The notes beneath the pieces are model-generated. The model was given only the letters and a program-made list of their open reading frames with translations, was not told the origin of the DNA and did not search any database. From positions 434,001 to 498,000 of the forward strand of contig NZ_JAQQKV010000001.1 of the NCBI RefSeq assembly GCF_028550435.1: a stretch of 64,000 bases of DNA, read 5' to 3'. Shown in pieces: positions 27,782 through 37,064 of the stretch. Every line of letters starts with the position of its first letter. Position 1 is the first letter of the stretch. The translations under genes and the position numbers were made by a program. This stretch comes from Asticcacaulis machinosus. GTDB taxonomy: Bacteria; Pseudomonadota; Alphaproteobacteria; Caulobacterales; Caulobacteraceae.

Positions 27782-29206
27782 TCAGCCCAGATGCAGTCTT
27801 ATCCATTCCGAAGTTAAATCCGTAACTTCAGTTTGAGATTTGGCAATGCCTGGCGTCGCATCCGAAGCATCATTACGGCGCGCCTCCACACGACGCATCC
27901 GCTCTTCTGCTGGCAGATCAAGCCAGACCCCCTCAAACCTGAACCCAAGATCATTAGCCAGGCTTTGCATCAAACGTCTCTGAGCTTGATCACGAAAAGT
28001 CGCATCAATTATAGCGGACTGCCCCGCCTCAAGGGTCATTCGTGCCAGTTTCAGGATATGCGCATAGACCCTATCGGTTTCAATTTCACTGTAGGCCTGT
28101 GACGGCAGGCGATCAAACGGGGGGCAACTCCATAGGCGCTTACGGATTTCGTCACTACGCAGAATGACGGCTCCCGGTGCCCGGCCTTTTGAGTCCGCTA
28201 CTGATCGGGCATAAGTCGTTTTGCCCGAACCTGACAACCCGCCCACAGCCATAAAGCCGACATTCGTGACCTCAAGAAAGGCGATCGCCGCATCCAGGTA
28301 AGATGATGCCAGATCAAGATCACCATTATGAGCATTCACATGGCATCTTACGCCCGCCCTCACTGACATATAGAGCGGTAAAAGCTTGAGCCCCTCATAT
28401 AACCGCTGCACGTCACTCTCAGAGCGTGCCGACCGATCCAGATAAGCATTCATCACACGATTGGCCGCGGCCTTATGCCCCCTCACCCACAGATCCATAA
28501 GCAGGAAGGCCAAATCATAAAGCACATCGATCTGACTTAAGCGTTCATTAAATTCGATGCAGTCGAATAATACCGGCTTTCCGTTTTCGACAAAAATATT
28601 TCCCAGATGCAGGTCACCGTGACACCTGCGCACAAACCCGCCATCAAATCGGGTACGCACAATGTCAGCCACATCTTCGTAAGCCTGCGATACGAGACGG
28701 TCATAATCGTCGAGACGGGCGTTTCCAAGCCGGTCACGAAATACCCCTATGTTATGCCGGTTGGAATCAATGACGTACTTAATATTCGCAGCATGAGTTT
28801 CATCGCTACACACATCTGAGCCCGCGTGGAAATCAGCGATCACCTCACCTAAGTCCTGCATCAAATCCAGATCGGGGGCCCAGTCTTTGTGAACGCGGCT
28901 TTGCTCAGCCAAAACGGTCGTCTGATCAAAACGTCGCATGACCAGAACGCCTTCGCCGTCGATGGCCGTAACCTCCCGATAAACGTCAGGTGCCGTGCGC
29001 TGATTAAACTGCAATTCGCGCAGCAGGGCTTCACGACGCTTCTCAGTCGTGGTGAAGTCCAGAAATCCGTAATCAACTGATTTTTTGATTTTGAAGGCTT
29101 GATCGCCTTTGAGAATAACAACGGCGCAAGAGGTAGTAATGACCTTGTCCGCATCTTGCGATAGATATGCGATCACGGCATCGGGCGTCGATTTATCGTC
29201 TGTCAT
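27782..29206 (-). CDS. Bifunctional APH-like kinase / P-loop ATPase fusion
   Basis: A 474-residue fusion. The N-terminal half (about 10-300) is an aminoglycoside-phosphotransferase-like kinase, with the catalytic loop HGDLHLGNIF at 196-205 and the metal-binding Asp in VLFDCIEFNE. The C-terminal half (about 315-474) is a P-loop kinase with Walker A GGLSGSGKTT at 322-331. This pairing (COG2187 plus COG0645) is known as a conserved but uncharacterised fusion. Substrates are unknown and need not be aminoglycosides. It is divergent from the HAD gene, 55 bases away. Confidence 0.9.
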   Translation of the reverse strand: MTDDKSTPDAVIAYLSQDADKVITTSCAVVILKGDQAFKIKKSVDYGFLDFTTTEKRREALLRELQFNQRTAPDVYREVTAIDGEGVLVMRRFDQTTVLAEQSRVHKDWAPDLDLMQDLGEVIADFHAGSDVCSDETHAANIKYVIDSNRHNIGVFRDRLGNARLDDYDRLVSQAYEDVADIVRTRFDGGFVRRCHGDLHLGNIFVENGKPVLFDCIEFNERLSQIDVLYDLAFLLMDLWVRGHKAAANRVMNAYLDRSARSESDVQRLYEGLKLLPLYMSVRAGVRCHVNAHNGDLDLASSYLDAAIAFLEVTNVGFMAVGGLSGSGKTTYARSVADSKGRAPGAVILRSDEIRKRLWSCPPFDRLPSQAYSEIETDRVYAHILKLARMTLEAGQSAIIDATFRDQAQRRLMQSLANDLGFRFEGVWLDLPAEERMRRVEARRNDASDATPGIAKSQTEVTDLTSEWIRLHLG

Positions 29207-29261
29207 ATCTTTTTACCCGATCCGAAATTGACCTTGATGCCACAGGTTCTAATATAAGCGC

Positions 29262-29876
29262 ATGAAAATACCGCCACAGTTTACCCCGCCCCCCACCACC
29301 AAAGCGCTTATCTTTGACTGTGACGGGACTTTGGCAGACACGTTTCCGGCGCATTACCGGGCTTTTAAAGAGGCTCTATCGTTTTACAACATAAATTTTG
29401 AAACTGGTTTTTACGCTGCGCGCGTCGGTCTGTCGCGTTATCAGTTACTGACTGAACTCGCCAGTGAAACGGGCATCACCTTCGATCCTGAAGATATAGC
29501 CGCGCGCAATGCAGACTTGTTTTTAAAACATATCGATGCTGTTAGGCCGATATCGTTTGTTACGGATATCGTACGCCAGTTTCAAGGGATACTCCCTTTA
29601 GGCGTGGCCTCCGGCGGGCAGGCCCCGATAGTGACCGCCACATTGCACGCCATCGGGCTTTATGACCAGTTTGACGTTGTAGTCACGATCGAAGACACCC
29701 ACAGGGGTAAACCTCACCCTGACCTTTATCTGACCGCTGCCGACCGGCTAAATATCAATCCTGAACATATTCAGGCCTTCGAGGACTCAGACGAAGGCAT
29801 CGAAGCGGCGACCTCTGCCGGCATGAAGGTAATGGATATACGCCCCTACTACCTGTCCGATCCGTCCACCTGGTGA
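29262..29876 (+). CDS. HAD-superfamily sugar-phosphatase-like hydrolase
   Basis: A 204-residue HAD hydrolase with motif I FDCDGTLADTFP, motif II VASGG, and the late acidic motif FEDSDEGIEAATSAGM. The cap insertion after motif I is the C1 type of the beta-phosphoglucomutase / fructose-1-phosphatase (YqaB) group. The substrate is not determinable. It ends directly against the stop of pdxH on the other strand. Confidence 0.88.
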   Translation: MKIPPQFTPPPTTKALIFDCDGTLADTFPAHYRAFKEALSFYNINFETGFYAARVGLSRYQLLTELASETGITFDPEDIAARNADLFLKHIDAVRPISFVTDIVRQFQGILPLGVASGGQAPIVTATLHAIGLYDQFDVVVTIEDTHRGKPHPDLYLTAADRLNINPEHIQAFEDSDEGIEAATSAGMKVMDIRPYYLSDPSTW

Positions 29877-30545
29877 TCAGGGGAAAAGCCGCACCTTATC
29901 CCAGCTATCTGTGACAGACCGCCGCTGAAACAGCACCCTGTCGTGCAGACGAAACGGCTTGTCACGCCAAAATTCAATACTGAGAGGTACAATCCGATAG
30001 CCCGTCCAGTGCGGCGGGCGCGGTATAGGGCCAATACCAAATTTCAAAGCCATCTCGGCTACTTTTTTTTCCAATGCGAACCGGTCAGGCAAAGGCCGTG
30101 ACTGATCCGATGCCCAGGCTCCGATCTGGGAATTACGGGTGCGACTATGGAAATAGGCGTCGGCTTCAGCGTCCGACACACGTGTGACCTCGCCCCTGAT
30201 GCGCACCTGTCGGCGCAAGGTTTTCCAATGAAACAGAAGGGCAGCCTTACCGGCCTGATCAAGCTGCTGCCCCTTATTGCTGTGGGTATTAGTGTAGAAA
30301 ACAAAACCTTGGGCGTCAAAATCTTTGAGCAGCACCATACGCACGTCCGGCAGGCCGTCTTCATCAACCGTTGCGACCGCCACGGCATTGGGATCATTCA
30401 GCTCTTTTTTACCCGCCTCTTTGAGCCACCCCGCAAACAGATCAAAGGGTTCTGCCACGTTGAGATCAATCTCAGCCGCATTTGCCTCATGTGCAGCCTT
30501 GTATTCATCCTCAGTCGGACTGTGCGGGATGAGGTCAGACGCCAT
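29877..30545 (-). CDS. pdxH: Pyridoxamine 5'-phosphate oxidase
   Basis: A 222-residue FMN enzyme that oxidises pyridoxine/pyridoxamine 5'-phosphate to pyridoxal 5'-phosphate. Diagnostic segments are [46 protein letters not shown] and the C-terminal [10 protein letters not shown]...W...RLFP. The ATG at 30545 follows ACGGAGAAACTATC and gives the normal family length; the frame is open well upstream but that part is unconserved. It is divergent from the J-domain gene. Confidence 0.96.
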   Translation of the reverse strand: MASDLIPHSPTEDEYKAAHEANAAEIDLNVAEPFDLFAGWLKEAGKKELNDPNAVAVATVDEDGLPDVRMVLLKDFDAQGFVFYTNTHSNKGQQLDQAGKAALLFHWKTLRRQVRIRGEVTRVSDAEADAYFHSRTRNSQIGAWASDQSRPLPDRFALEKKVAEMALKFGIGPIPRPPHWTGYRIVPLSIEFWRDKPFRLHDRVLFQRRSVTDSWDKVRLFP

Positions 30546-30657
30546 GATAGTTTCTCCGTATAGATAACCGTAAATTAACCGCTTTTTGACGCTTTCAGCG
30601 CTTATGTAGCCGTGTTGCCTAAAACTGGCTAATCTAAATTTAGTGGCTCTTTTCAGA

Positions 30658-31401
30658 ATGAACAGAACCGACGCGCTCAAAATTCTGGGACTTTGCGATC
30701 CCGTCAGTGAAACCGACATAAAATCGGCATTTCGCGGACGTATAAAAGATGTTCATCCTGATCTTAACCCAACCTCCGACGCCTTGTTGCGCTTGATGAT
30801 TGTGGCCCGTGATGTCCTCATGGGTACTCAGGTTCCAGAGACTACGCAGCCCCAATACGCCGACATCATTCCCCTTAACATTACGCCGCATCATGCCATT
30901 CATGGTGGTAATATTGTCTGCGACGTTCCGGTTAGTCTTGATATTATAGAACAAGACCATACGGTTCAGTCGCTCAATCATTTACGACGGCTACGCATCA
31001 GCCTGCCTAAAGGATTGCGGGCAGGCGAAATTTTAAGATTTAAAAACGGCCATTTAAGTCCCTGCGACACGACATCCCAAGGCGCGTTATTATTTTGTGT
31101 CGAGATCGCACTGGATGAAAACATAACAATATCTGGAAACGATATCTTGATTGATACTGAAATTGAACCATGCGTGCTGAATTCAGGGGGCCAAATATCT
31201 ATAGATACCCCTGCGGGTGTGCAAAAAATCACGCTCAAAGGACCGGCCAGCAGCGGCTCAAGTCTGCTTCTTAAAGGACTGGGCTTACCCGCCAGAGGTG
31301 GTTTTACGGCGGGTGATCTTTATGTTCGCCTCTCAGCGCGTGACGTGCCTCATCAACCCGCGGCCGAACTTTTAAACCGCTTTACTGCGCGGTGGGGGTA
31401 A
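30658..31401 (+). CDS. J-domain (CbpA/DnaJ-like) protein
   Basis: A 247-residue divergent DnaJ relative. The J domain (about 1-55) keeps the HPD triad in DVHPDLNP. It is followed directly by a DnaJ C-terminal substrate-binding fold (about 65-240), seen in [20 protein letters not shown] and [14 protein letters not shown]...GDLYVRL. There is no Gly/Phe region and no zinc-finger CXXCXGXG repeat, so it is a short CbpA-like form. Stimulation of DnaK is the expected role. The ATG at 30658 is preferred to a GTG at 30643; neither has a strong ribosome binding site. Confidence 0.82.
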   Translation: MNRTDALKILGLCDPVSETDIKSAFRGRIKDVHPDLNPTSDALLRLMIVARDVLMGTQVPETTQPQYADIIPLNITPHHAIHGGNIVCDVPVSLDIIEQDHTVQSLNHLRRLRISLPKGLRAGEILRFKNGHLSPCDTTSQGALLFCVEIALDENITISGNDILIDTEIEPCVLNSGGQISIDTPAGVQKITLKGPASSGSSLLLKGLGLPARGGFTAGDLYVRLSARDVPHQPAAELLNRFTARWG

Positions 31402-31489
31402 CTCACCAACCTCAATCTCCGATTAGAATTTGCACGTTAAATCAATCTGGTTTAAGCGAAACCCAACTTAATCGTGAGCCCCTGACGCC

Positions 31490-32590
31490 ATGTCGCACAA
31501 CAGCTTTGGTCATCTTTACCGTGTCACCACCTGGGGCGAAAGCCACGGCCCGGCTCTGGGCTGCGTCATCGACGGCTGCCCTCCCGGCATCCCGCTCACT
31601 GAGGCCGACTTGCAATGGGCGCTGGATCGCCGCAAACCTGGCGGTTCGCGCTTTGTGACCCAGCGACGTGAAGCCGATGAGGCCAGAATCTTATCCGGCG
31701 TTTTCGAGGGTAAGACTACGGGGACCCCGATATCGGTGATGATTGAAAATACCGATCAGCGCTCAAAAGACTATGGTGAAATCGCCAGACAGTTCCGGCC
31801 TGGTCACGCTGACTATACCTATTTCGCCAAATACGGCATCCGCGACTATCGCGGCGGCGGCCGGTCGTCAGCCCGTGAAACCGCCGCCCGCGTTGCCGCC
31901 GGTGCGGTTGCCCTTAAGGTTTTGCAGTCTCATTTTAGCGACATAAAGATTCGCGCGGCTCTGGTGCAGTTGGGTGCCCATAAGATCAACCGCGACCAAT
32001 GGGACTGGGCGCAGGTTGATCAGAACCCGTTCTTTTCGCCCGATGCCTCAACCGTAAAAGCGTTTGAGGATTACCTCGATGACATCCGCAAGGCCGGCTC
32101 CAGCATCGGCGCGGTGGTCGAAGTTCAGGCCGATGGCGTACCCGCCGGTTGGGGCGCACCTATCTATGGCAAACTCGATTCCGATCTGGCGGCCAATCTG
32201 ATGTCAATCAACGCCGTCAAGGGCGTTGAGATTGGCGAAGGCTTTAACGCCGCCACGCTGTCGGGCGAAGACAATGCCGATGAGATGCGCATACATAACG
32301 GACAGCCGGAGTTTCTGTCCAACCATGCCGGCGGCATACTGGGCGGCATATCTACGGGCCAGACGATCATTGCCCGCTTAGCCCTTAAGCCGACCTCATC
32401 AATCCTGACCGAGCGCAAATCGATCGACATCGAAGGCCACGAGGTCGATATCCGCACCAAAGGCCGCCACGACCCCTGCGTAGGCATCCGCGCCGTGCCG
32501 GTAGCCGAAGCCATGATGGCCTGCACGCTTCTGGACGCCTGGCTACGCCATCGTGGCCAAACCGGTAATGTTGTTTTCAGCCTGGGATAG
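31490..32590 (+). CDS. aroC: Chorismate synthase
   Basis: A 366-residue AroC that converts 5-enolpyruvylshikimate-3-phosphate to chorismate with reduced FMN. Family signatures are [23 protein letters not shown], the [18 protein letters not shown] block and [17 protein letters not shown]. Length and start are standard. It ends 118 bases before the pirin gene, and the intervening space holds two palindromes. Confidence 0.98.
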   Translation: MSHNSFGHLYRVTTWGESHGPALGCVIDGCPPGIPLTEADLQWALDRRKPGGSRFVTQRREADEARILSGVFEGKTTGTPISVMIENTDQRSKDYGEIARQFRPGHADYTYFAKYGIRDYRGGGRSSARETAARVAAGAVALKVLQSHFSDIKIRAALVQLGAHKINRDQWDWAQVDQNPFFSPDASTVKAFEDYLDDIRKAGSSIGAVVEVQADGVPAGWGAPIYGKLDSDLAANLMSINAVKGVEIGEGFNAATLSGEDNADEMRIHNGQPEFLSNHAGGILGGISTGQTIIARLALKPTSSILTERKSIDIEGHEVDIRTKGRHDPCVGIRAVPVAEAMMACTLLDAWLRHRGQTGNVVFSLG

Positions 32591-32591
32591 G

Positions 32592-32628
32592 GTTGCATAT
32601 TTTGCAACACAGCATGCAAAGTTGCATG
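32592..32628. promoter_or_regulatory. Two stacked palindromes upstream of the pirin gene
   Basis: GTTGCA-TATTT-TGCAAC occupies 32592-32608 and CATGCAA-AG-TTGCATG occupies 32613-32628. Both are built from the same TTGCA/TGCAA element, four half-sites in all. The second palindrome ends about 80 bases before the pirin start. A poor T-tract follows, so a repressor or activator site is more likely than a terminator of aroC. Confidence 0.5.
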
Positions 32629-32707
32629 ACTTTTAGGGACGAACGATATCGCTATATTGGTAACAACTTCAATCGATGAGGGCCTCAAAGCCCTTAAGGA
32701 GATTACC

Positions 32708-33406
32708 ATGATACAGCATCGCCCCTTTGAAAAACTCTTTCATGAAAACCACGGCTGGCTCGACACACGCCATCACTTTTCATTCGCAAGTTACTACGAC
32801 CCCGGCAATATGGGCTGGGGTTCTATCCGCGTGTGGAATGATGATGTTATTGATTCCAAATCAGGTTTTCCGCCTCACCCCCATAGTGATATGGAAATTA
32901 TCACCTATGTCCGCAAGGGCGCCATTACCCATCAGGACAATCTCGGCAACACCGGCCGCACCGAAGCTGGCGATGTGCAAGTAATGTCGGCAGGCACCGG
33001 TATCCGCCATGCAGAATACAATCTTGAGCCGGAAACCACTGAGATTTTCCAGATCTGGGTCATGCCGGATAAACGCGGCATCGCGCCGCGCTGGGGGGCC
33101 AAGCCGTTTCCGAAAAGCGACCGGTCGGGTAAGTTTGTAACCCTGGCGTCAGGCTTTGACACTGATGAAGACGCGTTGAAAATTCAAACCCCGGCCCGCT
33201 TGCTGGGGGCCACCTTGCTCAAAGGTCAAACCGAAACCTATGCAACTGAGCCCGGTCGACATATCTATCTGGTATTGGCGCACGGACGTGTTAAGTTAAA
33301 TGGACTCGAACTTGGCCCGCGTGATGGCGCTGCAATCAAGGATGAAGCCGTCCTGACGATTGAAGCTCTGGAGGATGCGGAAATCCTTTTGATGGACGCT
33401 CAATGA
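32708..33406 (+). CDS. Pirin family bicupin (YhhW-like)
   Basis: A 232-residue bicupin. The N-terminal cupin carries the metal ligands of the family in PPHPHSDMEIITYV and GTGIRHAEYN, with the upstream DPGNMGWGSIRVWNDD signature; these fit quercetin 2,3-dioxygenase-active pirins. The C-terminal cupin (about 130-232) lacks metal residues as usual. AAGGAGATTACC precedes the ATG at 32708. The last codon overlaps the start of the following lipoprotein gene (ATGA), so the two are translationally coupled. Confidence 0.92.
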   Translation: MIQHRPFEKLFHENHGWLDTRHHFSFASYYDPGNMGWGSIRVWNDDVIDSKSGFPPHPHSDMEIITYVRKGAITHQDNLGNTGRTEAGDVQVMSAGTGIRHAEYNLEPETTEIFQIWVMPDKRGIAPRWGAKPFPKSDRSGKFVTLASGFDTDEDALKIQTPARLLGATLLKGQTETYATEPGRHIYLVLAHGRVKLNGLELGPRDGAAIKDEAVLTIEALEDAEILLMDAQ

Positions 33407-33639
33407 TAGAATCTGGGATTAAACCAGTCCTGAGACCTGCAGGTCTCATTCTCTTAGTTGGCACAGCCCTGTTCCTACAGGGCTGTGTCGCCGTTGCGGT
33501 AACGGGCGCTGTGGTCGGCACGGCGGTAGGGGTTACGGGTGCTGCCGTCAAAACCACCGGCGCGGTGGTTGGAGCCGCCATACCCGACGGTGATGACGAG
33601 AAAAAAGACAAAAAGAAAAAAGACAAAGACGAGGATTAG
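33403..33639 (+). CDS. Small lipoprotein with Gly/Val core and Lys/Asp tail
   Basis: A 78-residue predicted lipoprotein. Its signal sequence ends in the lipobox LQGC (Cys28). A low-complexity Ala/Val/Gly/Thr stretch with several glycine-zipper-like repeats follows (about 29-60), then a strongly charged tail of alternating Lys and Asp/Glu. The ATGA overlap with the pirin gene indicates co-translation. No known family beyond glycine-zipper-like lipoproteins; the membrane topology of the Gly/Val part is uncertain. Confidence 0.78.
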   Translation: MIESGIKPVLRPAGLILLVGTALFLQGCVAVAVTGAVVGTAVGVTGAAVKTTGAVVGAAIPDGDDEKKDKKKKDKDED

Positions 33640-33642
33640 GCC

Positions 33643-34101
33643 ATGCGACATATGGGTTACTTAGCCATCGTTCTCATATGTTTGACCGCCTGCTCGCCCG
33701 CCAATACCGACACCTCGCCTCCGGAAGACAATCCTGAGCCCGCTTCAGCGCCCGCTCAGGTCAGCGCGCTACCGGCCCATAATCTGAATGGCGTCGACCT
33801 TGATCAGCCCCTGACCCTTCTGGGCACCGAACCGTTTTGGAGCGTCACAACCTCCTCTTCGGGTATTGTTTTCAAACGTCCGGACGAAGCTGACATAACC
33901 TTGTCTGCCGCCCCCTTCACGGTCACAGCAGACACGGCCGAATTGCGCCATGATGAGTTAACTATTGCTTTGACCGCGGCAACCTGCTCGGACGGCATGA
34001 GCGACCGCGCCTACCCCTTAACCGCTCAGGTCACCTATAAGGGCAAGGTCATGCAGGGCTGCGCCGCCCCAACGACAGATTTGCAACTCAATCGCCCTTA
34101 A
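33643..34101 (+). CDS. Lipoprotein of the COG3650 type
   Basis: A 152-residue lipoprotein; the signal ends in LTAC (Cys17). A Pro/Ala-rich linker (about 20-50) precedes a compact domain containing LLGTEPFWSVTTSSSGIVF and two later cysteines (TCSDGMSD, MQGCAAP) that may form a disulphide. The GTEPFW segment is typical of uncharacterised COG3650-like lipoproteins. It starts three bases after the previous stop, extending the pirin-lipoprotein operon. It converges on queE. Confidence 0.8.
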   Translation: MRHMGYLAIVLICLTACSPANTDTSPPEDNPEPASAPAQVSALPAHNLNGVDLDQPLTLLGTEPFWSVTTSSSGIVFKRPDEADITLSAAPFTVTADTAELRHDELTIALTAATCSDGMSDRAYPLTAQVTYKGKVMQGCAAPTTDLQLNRP

Positions 34102-34104
34102 AGG

Positions 34105-34752
34105 CTATCTTATACCCGTCATTTTATGGGTTTGAAGGCTAAGGCGCCACTGGGGATGCTTTAGGCAATAGGCGATCACAGCTTGCGTATTTGCCATTTG
34201 CTCAGCCTTATCCGGCCCAAGATTATCCTTGGGTTGCAGATAAAAGCGCTCAAAATCCAGCCCCGAAAAATCCTCTGGATCGACGCCAGTCTGCGGGTAA
34301 ACCAGTTTCAGTTCCTGCCCGGAGGTTTGTTTCAGGGCATTGTCTGCCTTAGGACTTATGCACAGCCAGTCAATGCCGTTTGGCGCTACGATCGTACCGT
34401 TGGATTCCACCGCAATAAAATAGCCTGCGGCTTTAACCGCCTGAATCAAAGCGGCATCCAGTTGCAATAGCGGCTCCCCGCCTGTGAAAACTACGGACTT
34501 TTCCGACCTCGGCAAATCCCCCCAAAATCGATCTAGCGCCTCGACCACATCAGCCTCGGTCGCAAATTTACCGCCGCCCTCGCCGTCAGTACCTATGAAA
34601 TCCGTATCGCAAAAATTGCATAGCGCTTTGTGGCGATCCTCTTCACGGCCGCTCCACAGGTTGCAACCGGCAAAGCGCGCAAACACCGCCACCCGTCCGG
34701 CTTGGCCGCCCTCGCCCTGTAGCGTCAGGAATATTTCCTTGAAACTATACAT
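34105..34752 (-). CDS. queE: 7-carboxy-7-deazaguanine synthase
   Basis: A 215-residue radical SAM enzyme that converts 6-carboxytetrahydropterin to 7-carboxy-7-deazaguanine. The cluster-binding cysteines are Cys30, Cys45 and Cys48, i.e. the C-X14-C-X2-C pattern known for one QueE subclass and not the usual C-X3-C-X2-[13 protein letters not shown] is at the N-terminus and FTGGEPLLQ in the middle. The start at 34752 overlaps the end of queC by 8 bases; the longer open frame runs back into queC and is a shadow. Confidence 0.95.
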   Translation of the reverse strand: MYSFKEIFLTLQGEGGQAGRVAVFARFAGCNLWSGREEDRHKALCNFCDTDFIGTDGEGGGKFATEADVVEALDRFWGDLPRSEKSVVFTGGEPLLQLDAALIQAVKAAGYFIAVESNGTIVAPNGIDWLCISPKADNALKQTSGQELKLVYPQTGVDPEDFSGLDFERFYLQPKDNLGPDKAEQMANTQAVIAYCLKHPQWRLSLQTHKMTGIR

Positions 34753-35473
34753 CGGCACCCGATCGCCATTTTTCAAAACCGGATGCCCGCAATTCACAGG
34801 CCGGGCACGTCCCGCAACCATAGCCCCAGGCGTGACGCTCACCGCGCTGTCCCAGATAGCAGGTGTGGGTTTCCTCCAGAACCAGATCGACAAGCGCATC
34901 ACCGCCCAGATCGTGCGTCATGGCCCAGGTCTCAGCCTTAGTCAGATACATCAATGGCGTATCGATACGGTAAGGCCGCTCGATACCCAAATTTAAAACG
35001 CGCTCCATCGCCTCAAGCGTATCTTTACGGCAATCCGGATAGCCTGAAAAATCGGTCTCACACATCCCGCCAACCAGATGATCAATACCCCGTCGATCCG
35101 CCACAGCAGCGGCATAGACAAAGAATACCAGATTACGCCCCGGCACGAAGGAATTGGGCAGTCCGCGCGCGGACATTTTGATTTCCTGTACCCGCGTCAG
35201 CGACGATTCGGCCACGGCTCCGAAGCCTTTAAGATCAACCACATGGTCTTCACCCAAACGACTGGCTGCCAGGAAAACATCGCGGATTTTATTAAGGACA
35301 TTCAAGCGCGTCGTCATTTCAATATCGTGACGCTGGCCGTAATCGAAGCCAATGGTCTCAACGCGTTCAAAATTCGTCAGCGCCCACGCCAGACAGGCCG
35401 TTGAGTCCTGACCACCGGAAAATAAAACCAGAGCCGACCTCTCCGCCGCAATACTATCCAGTTCGTGTGCCAT
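34745..35473 (-). CDS. queC: 7-cyano-7-deazaguanine synthase
   Basis: A 242-residue enzyme making preQ0 from 7-carboxy-7-deazaguanine with ATP and ammonia. The PP-loop SGGQDST is at 19-25, [14 protein letters not shown] and [15 protein letters not shown] follow, and the zinc site is in [20 protein letters not shown] lies upstream of the ATG. It overlaps queE, so both are made from one message in the queuosine pathway. Confidence 0.97.
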   Translation of the reverse strand: MAHELDSIAAERSALVLFSGGQDSTACLAWALTNFERVETIGFDYGQRHDIEMTTRLNVLNKIRDVFLAASRLGEDHVVDLKGFGAVAESSLTRVQEIKMSARGLPNSFVPGRNLVFFVYAAAVADRRGIDHLVGGMCETDFSGYPDCRKDTLEAMERVLNLGIERPYRIDTPLMYLTKAETWAMTHDLGGDALVDLVLEETHTCYLGQRGERHAWGYGCGTCPACELRASGFEKWRSGADV

Positions 35474-35612
35474 GAACCTTTGGGCTCCTTAACAATGCGC
35501 TTGTATTAAAAGTGGCCTTTTAAGAGCCTGTGAGCACCATTTGGCAAGGCTTTTATAAACATCAGCACGCTAATTATTTGACCCAAACGTCAACTTAGGC
35601 CAAAATCAACAT

Positions 35613-36065
35613 ATGAGCACCCCGCCTCCTCCATTTTCGGATATGTTCGCGGCCATCATAGACGGCACGCCCTATATGCAGGCTATTGGCGCCTATTATA
35701 TAGGCAAATCTCAGGACGGTATCAGCATGGGTTTAGCTTACCGCGATGATCTTGTGGGCGATCCGCAATCCGGTGTTCTGGCTGGCGGTGTCCTGACGGC
35801 CATGCTTGATCATGGTTGCGGGCTGGCGGTCTGGGATCGCCTTGATGAATTCAAACCCATTGCCACACTTGATCTGCGTATAGACTATATGCGCGCAGCC
35901 AAACCGGGTGAGGATCTGATCATAACCGCCAAATGTTATAAACTAACCAGATCGATAGGTTTTGTACGCGCCTTTGCCTACGAAGACACCGCCACCGATC
36001 CGATAGCGGCCGCCCAGGCTGCCTTTATCATAACCTCCGCCCCCACCAAGGTGCCGCCGCTATGA
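35613..36065 (+). CDS. PaaI-like hotdog thioesterase, first of a pair
   Basis: A 150-residue hotdog-fold protein of the PaaI/4HBT type. The core helix segment is GGVLTAMLDHGCGLAVWD and the following strand LDLRIDYMRAAKPGEDL. It should cleave acyl-CoA thioesters; the substrate is unknown. Its stop overlaps the start of a second, distinct thioesterase gene (ATGA), suggesting that the two work as a pair or heteromer. Confidence 0.9.
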   Translation: MSTPPPPFSDMFAAIIDGTPYMQAIGAYYIGKSQDGISMGLAYRDDLVGDPQSGVLAGGVLTAMLDHGCGLAVWDRLDEFKPIATLDLRIDYMRAAKPGEDLIITAKCYKLTRSIGFVRAFAYEDTATDPIAAAQAAFIITSAPTKVPPL

Positions 36066-36469
36066 CACTGTCAGAGGCCTCCCGCCAAATATTGCAGTCC
36101 ATACCCTTTGCGCGATTCCTGAACGTGAGCATGGAACTGGCCGGGAATGAGTTGACGCTCAAGCTGCCATTCAATGACAAACTTATCGGCAATCCGGTTT
36201 TACCCGCCCTGCACGGCGGTGTTATTGGCGCCTTCATGGAAATGGCTGCCATGACGCAATTATCGGTCAGTGAAAATTACAGTCATCTGCCCAAACCTAT
36301 CAATGTCAGTGTTCAGTACCTGAGAAGCGGGAAGGCGTTAGACACCTTTGCCCGCGCGCATTTAAACCGCGTTGGGCGCTCGATTGCCAATGTCGAAGTC
36401 ATTGCATGGCAGGATAATAAGACCCTGCCTATCGCCACCTTACAAAGCCATTTTCTTTTAAACTTATAG
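36062..36469 (+). CDS. PaaI-like hotdog thioesterase, second of a pair
   Basis: A 135-residue hotdog protein with LPALHGGVIGAFMEMAAM as the helix/catalytic-loop segment and INVSVQYLRSGKALDTFARA as the strand. In the first copy the loop holds an Asp (AMLDHG); here the equivalent position is Glu (AFMEMA), so the two may differ in active-site chemistry. It overlaps the upstream thioesterase by four bases. Confidence 0.9.
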   Translation: MTLSEASRQILQSIPFARFLNVSMELAGNELTLKLPFNDKLIGNPVLPALHGGVIGAFMEMAAMTQLSVSENYSHLPKPINVSVQYLRSGKALDTFARAHLNRVGRSIANVEVIAWQDNKTLPIATLQSHFLLNL

Positions 36470-36602
36470 CCAAGATTGCATTTTTCTCAATTGCTCTTTT
36501 TACGATTATAATAAACCATAATCCCGCCAAAGTTGAATTTTGGTGATTCGTATTGAGCTTTTCGGTCCAACTTTCGGGCCCTTAAATTTTGAGGAGTTAT
36601 GC

Positions 36603-36962
36603 ATGTCCCGTGAACATAAAATCACTGTCGCTAAGGGCGTAACCAGCCAACTGCACATCACTGAGGAAGCCATAGACACCGCACTATCAGAAGCAGCACA
36701 ACTTATTGAAAGTTATGTAACTTCCCGCCGCTCAATTCATATGTCAACCTTAATGGGAAATGATGTTCATGAACATACCCTCAAGGCTATGATCGCGCTT
36801 AACACAGCTCAAACTCACATGGGACAAGCCCATGAGGCACTCAAGGATATAAAAAATCATATCGGTCTGCGTACCGTCGCTGTCGGTCCAATTCTCGATA
36901 AGCCTGAAAAAGACACCACCGCCACGCAAGGCGGCCTTCAACCTTTAAGCGAACAAGCTTAG
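36603..36962 (+). CDS. Hypothetical protein (119 aa)
   Basis: An unrecognised 119-residue protein. GAGGAG lies 6 bases before the ATG at 36603, a strong start; the longer frame from 36540 is unlikely. The central part is helical, with heptad-like Ala/Ile/Leu spacing (ALSEAAQLIESYV, LKAMIALNTAQTHMGQAHEALKD). There is no signal peptide. It could be a small oligomeric helical protein. No neighbour suggests a role. Confidence 0.7.
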   Translation: MSREHKITVAKGVTSQLHITEEAIDTALSEAAQLIESYVTSRRSIHMSTLMGNDVHEHTLKAMIALNTAQTHMGQAHEALKDIKNHIGLRTVAVGPILDKPEKDTTATQGGLQPLSEQA

Positions 36963-37064
36963 TCTAAGCCCTCCCCTGGTCAGGCGCACCCATAAATACA
37001 TCTGCGGTCTGGATTTAATCCGAGAATCGCCGGGATATATGGTTGTGCCTATCAGGGGGATGCG

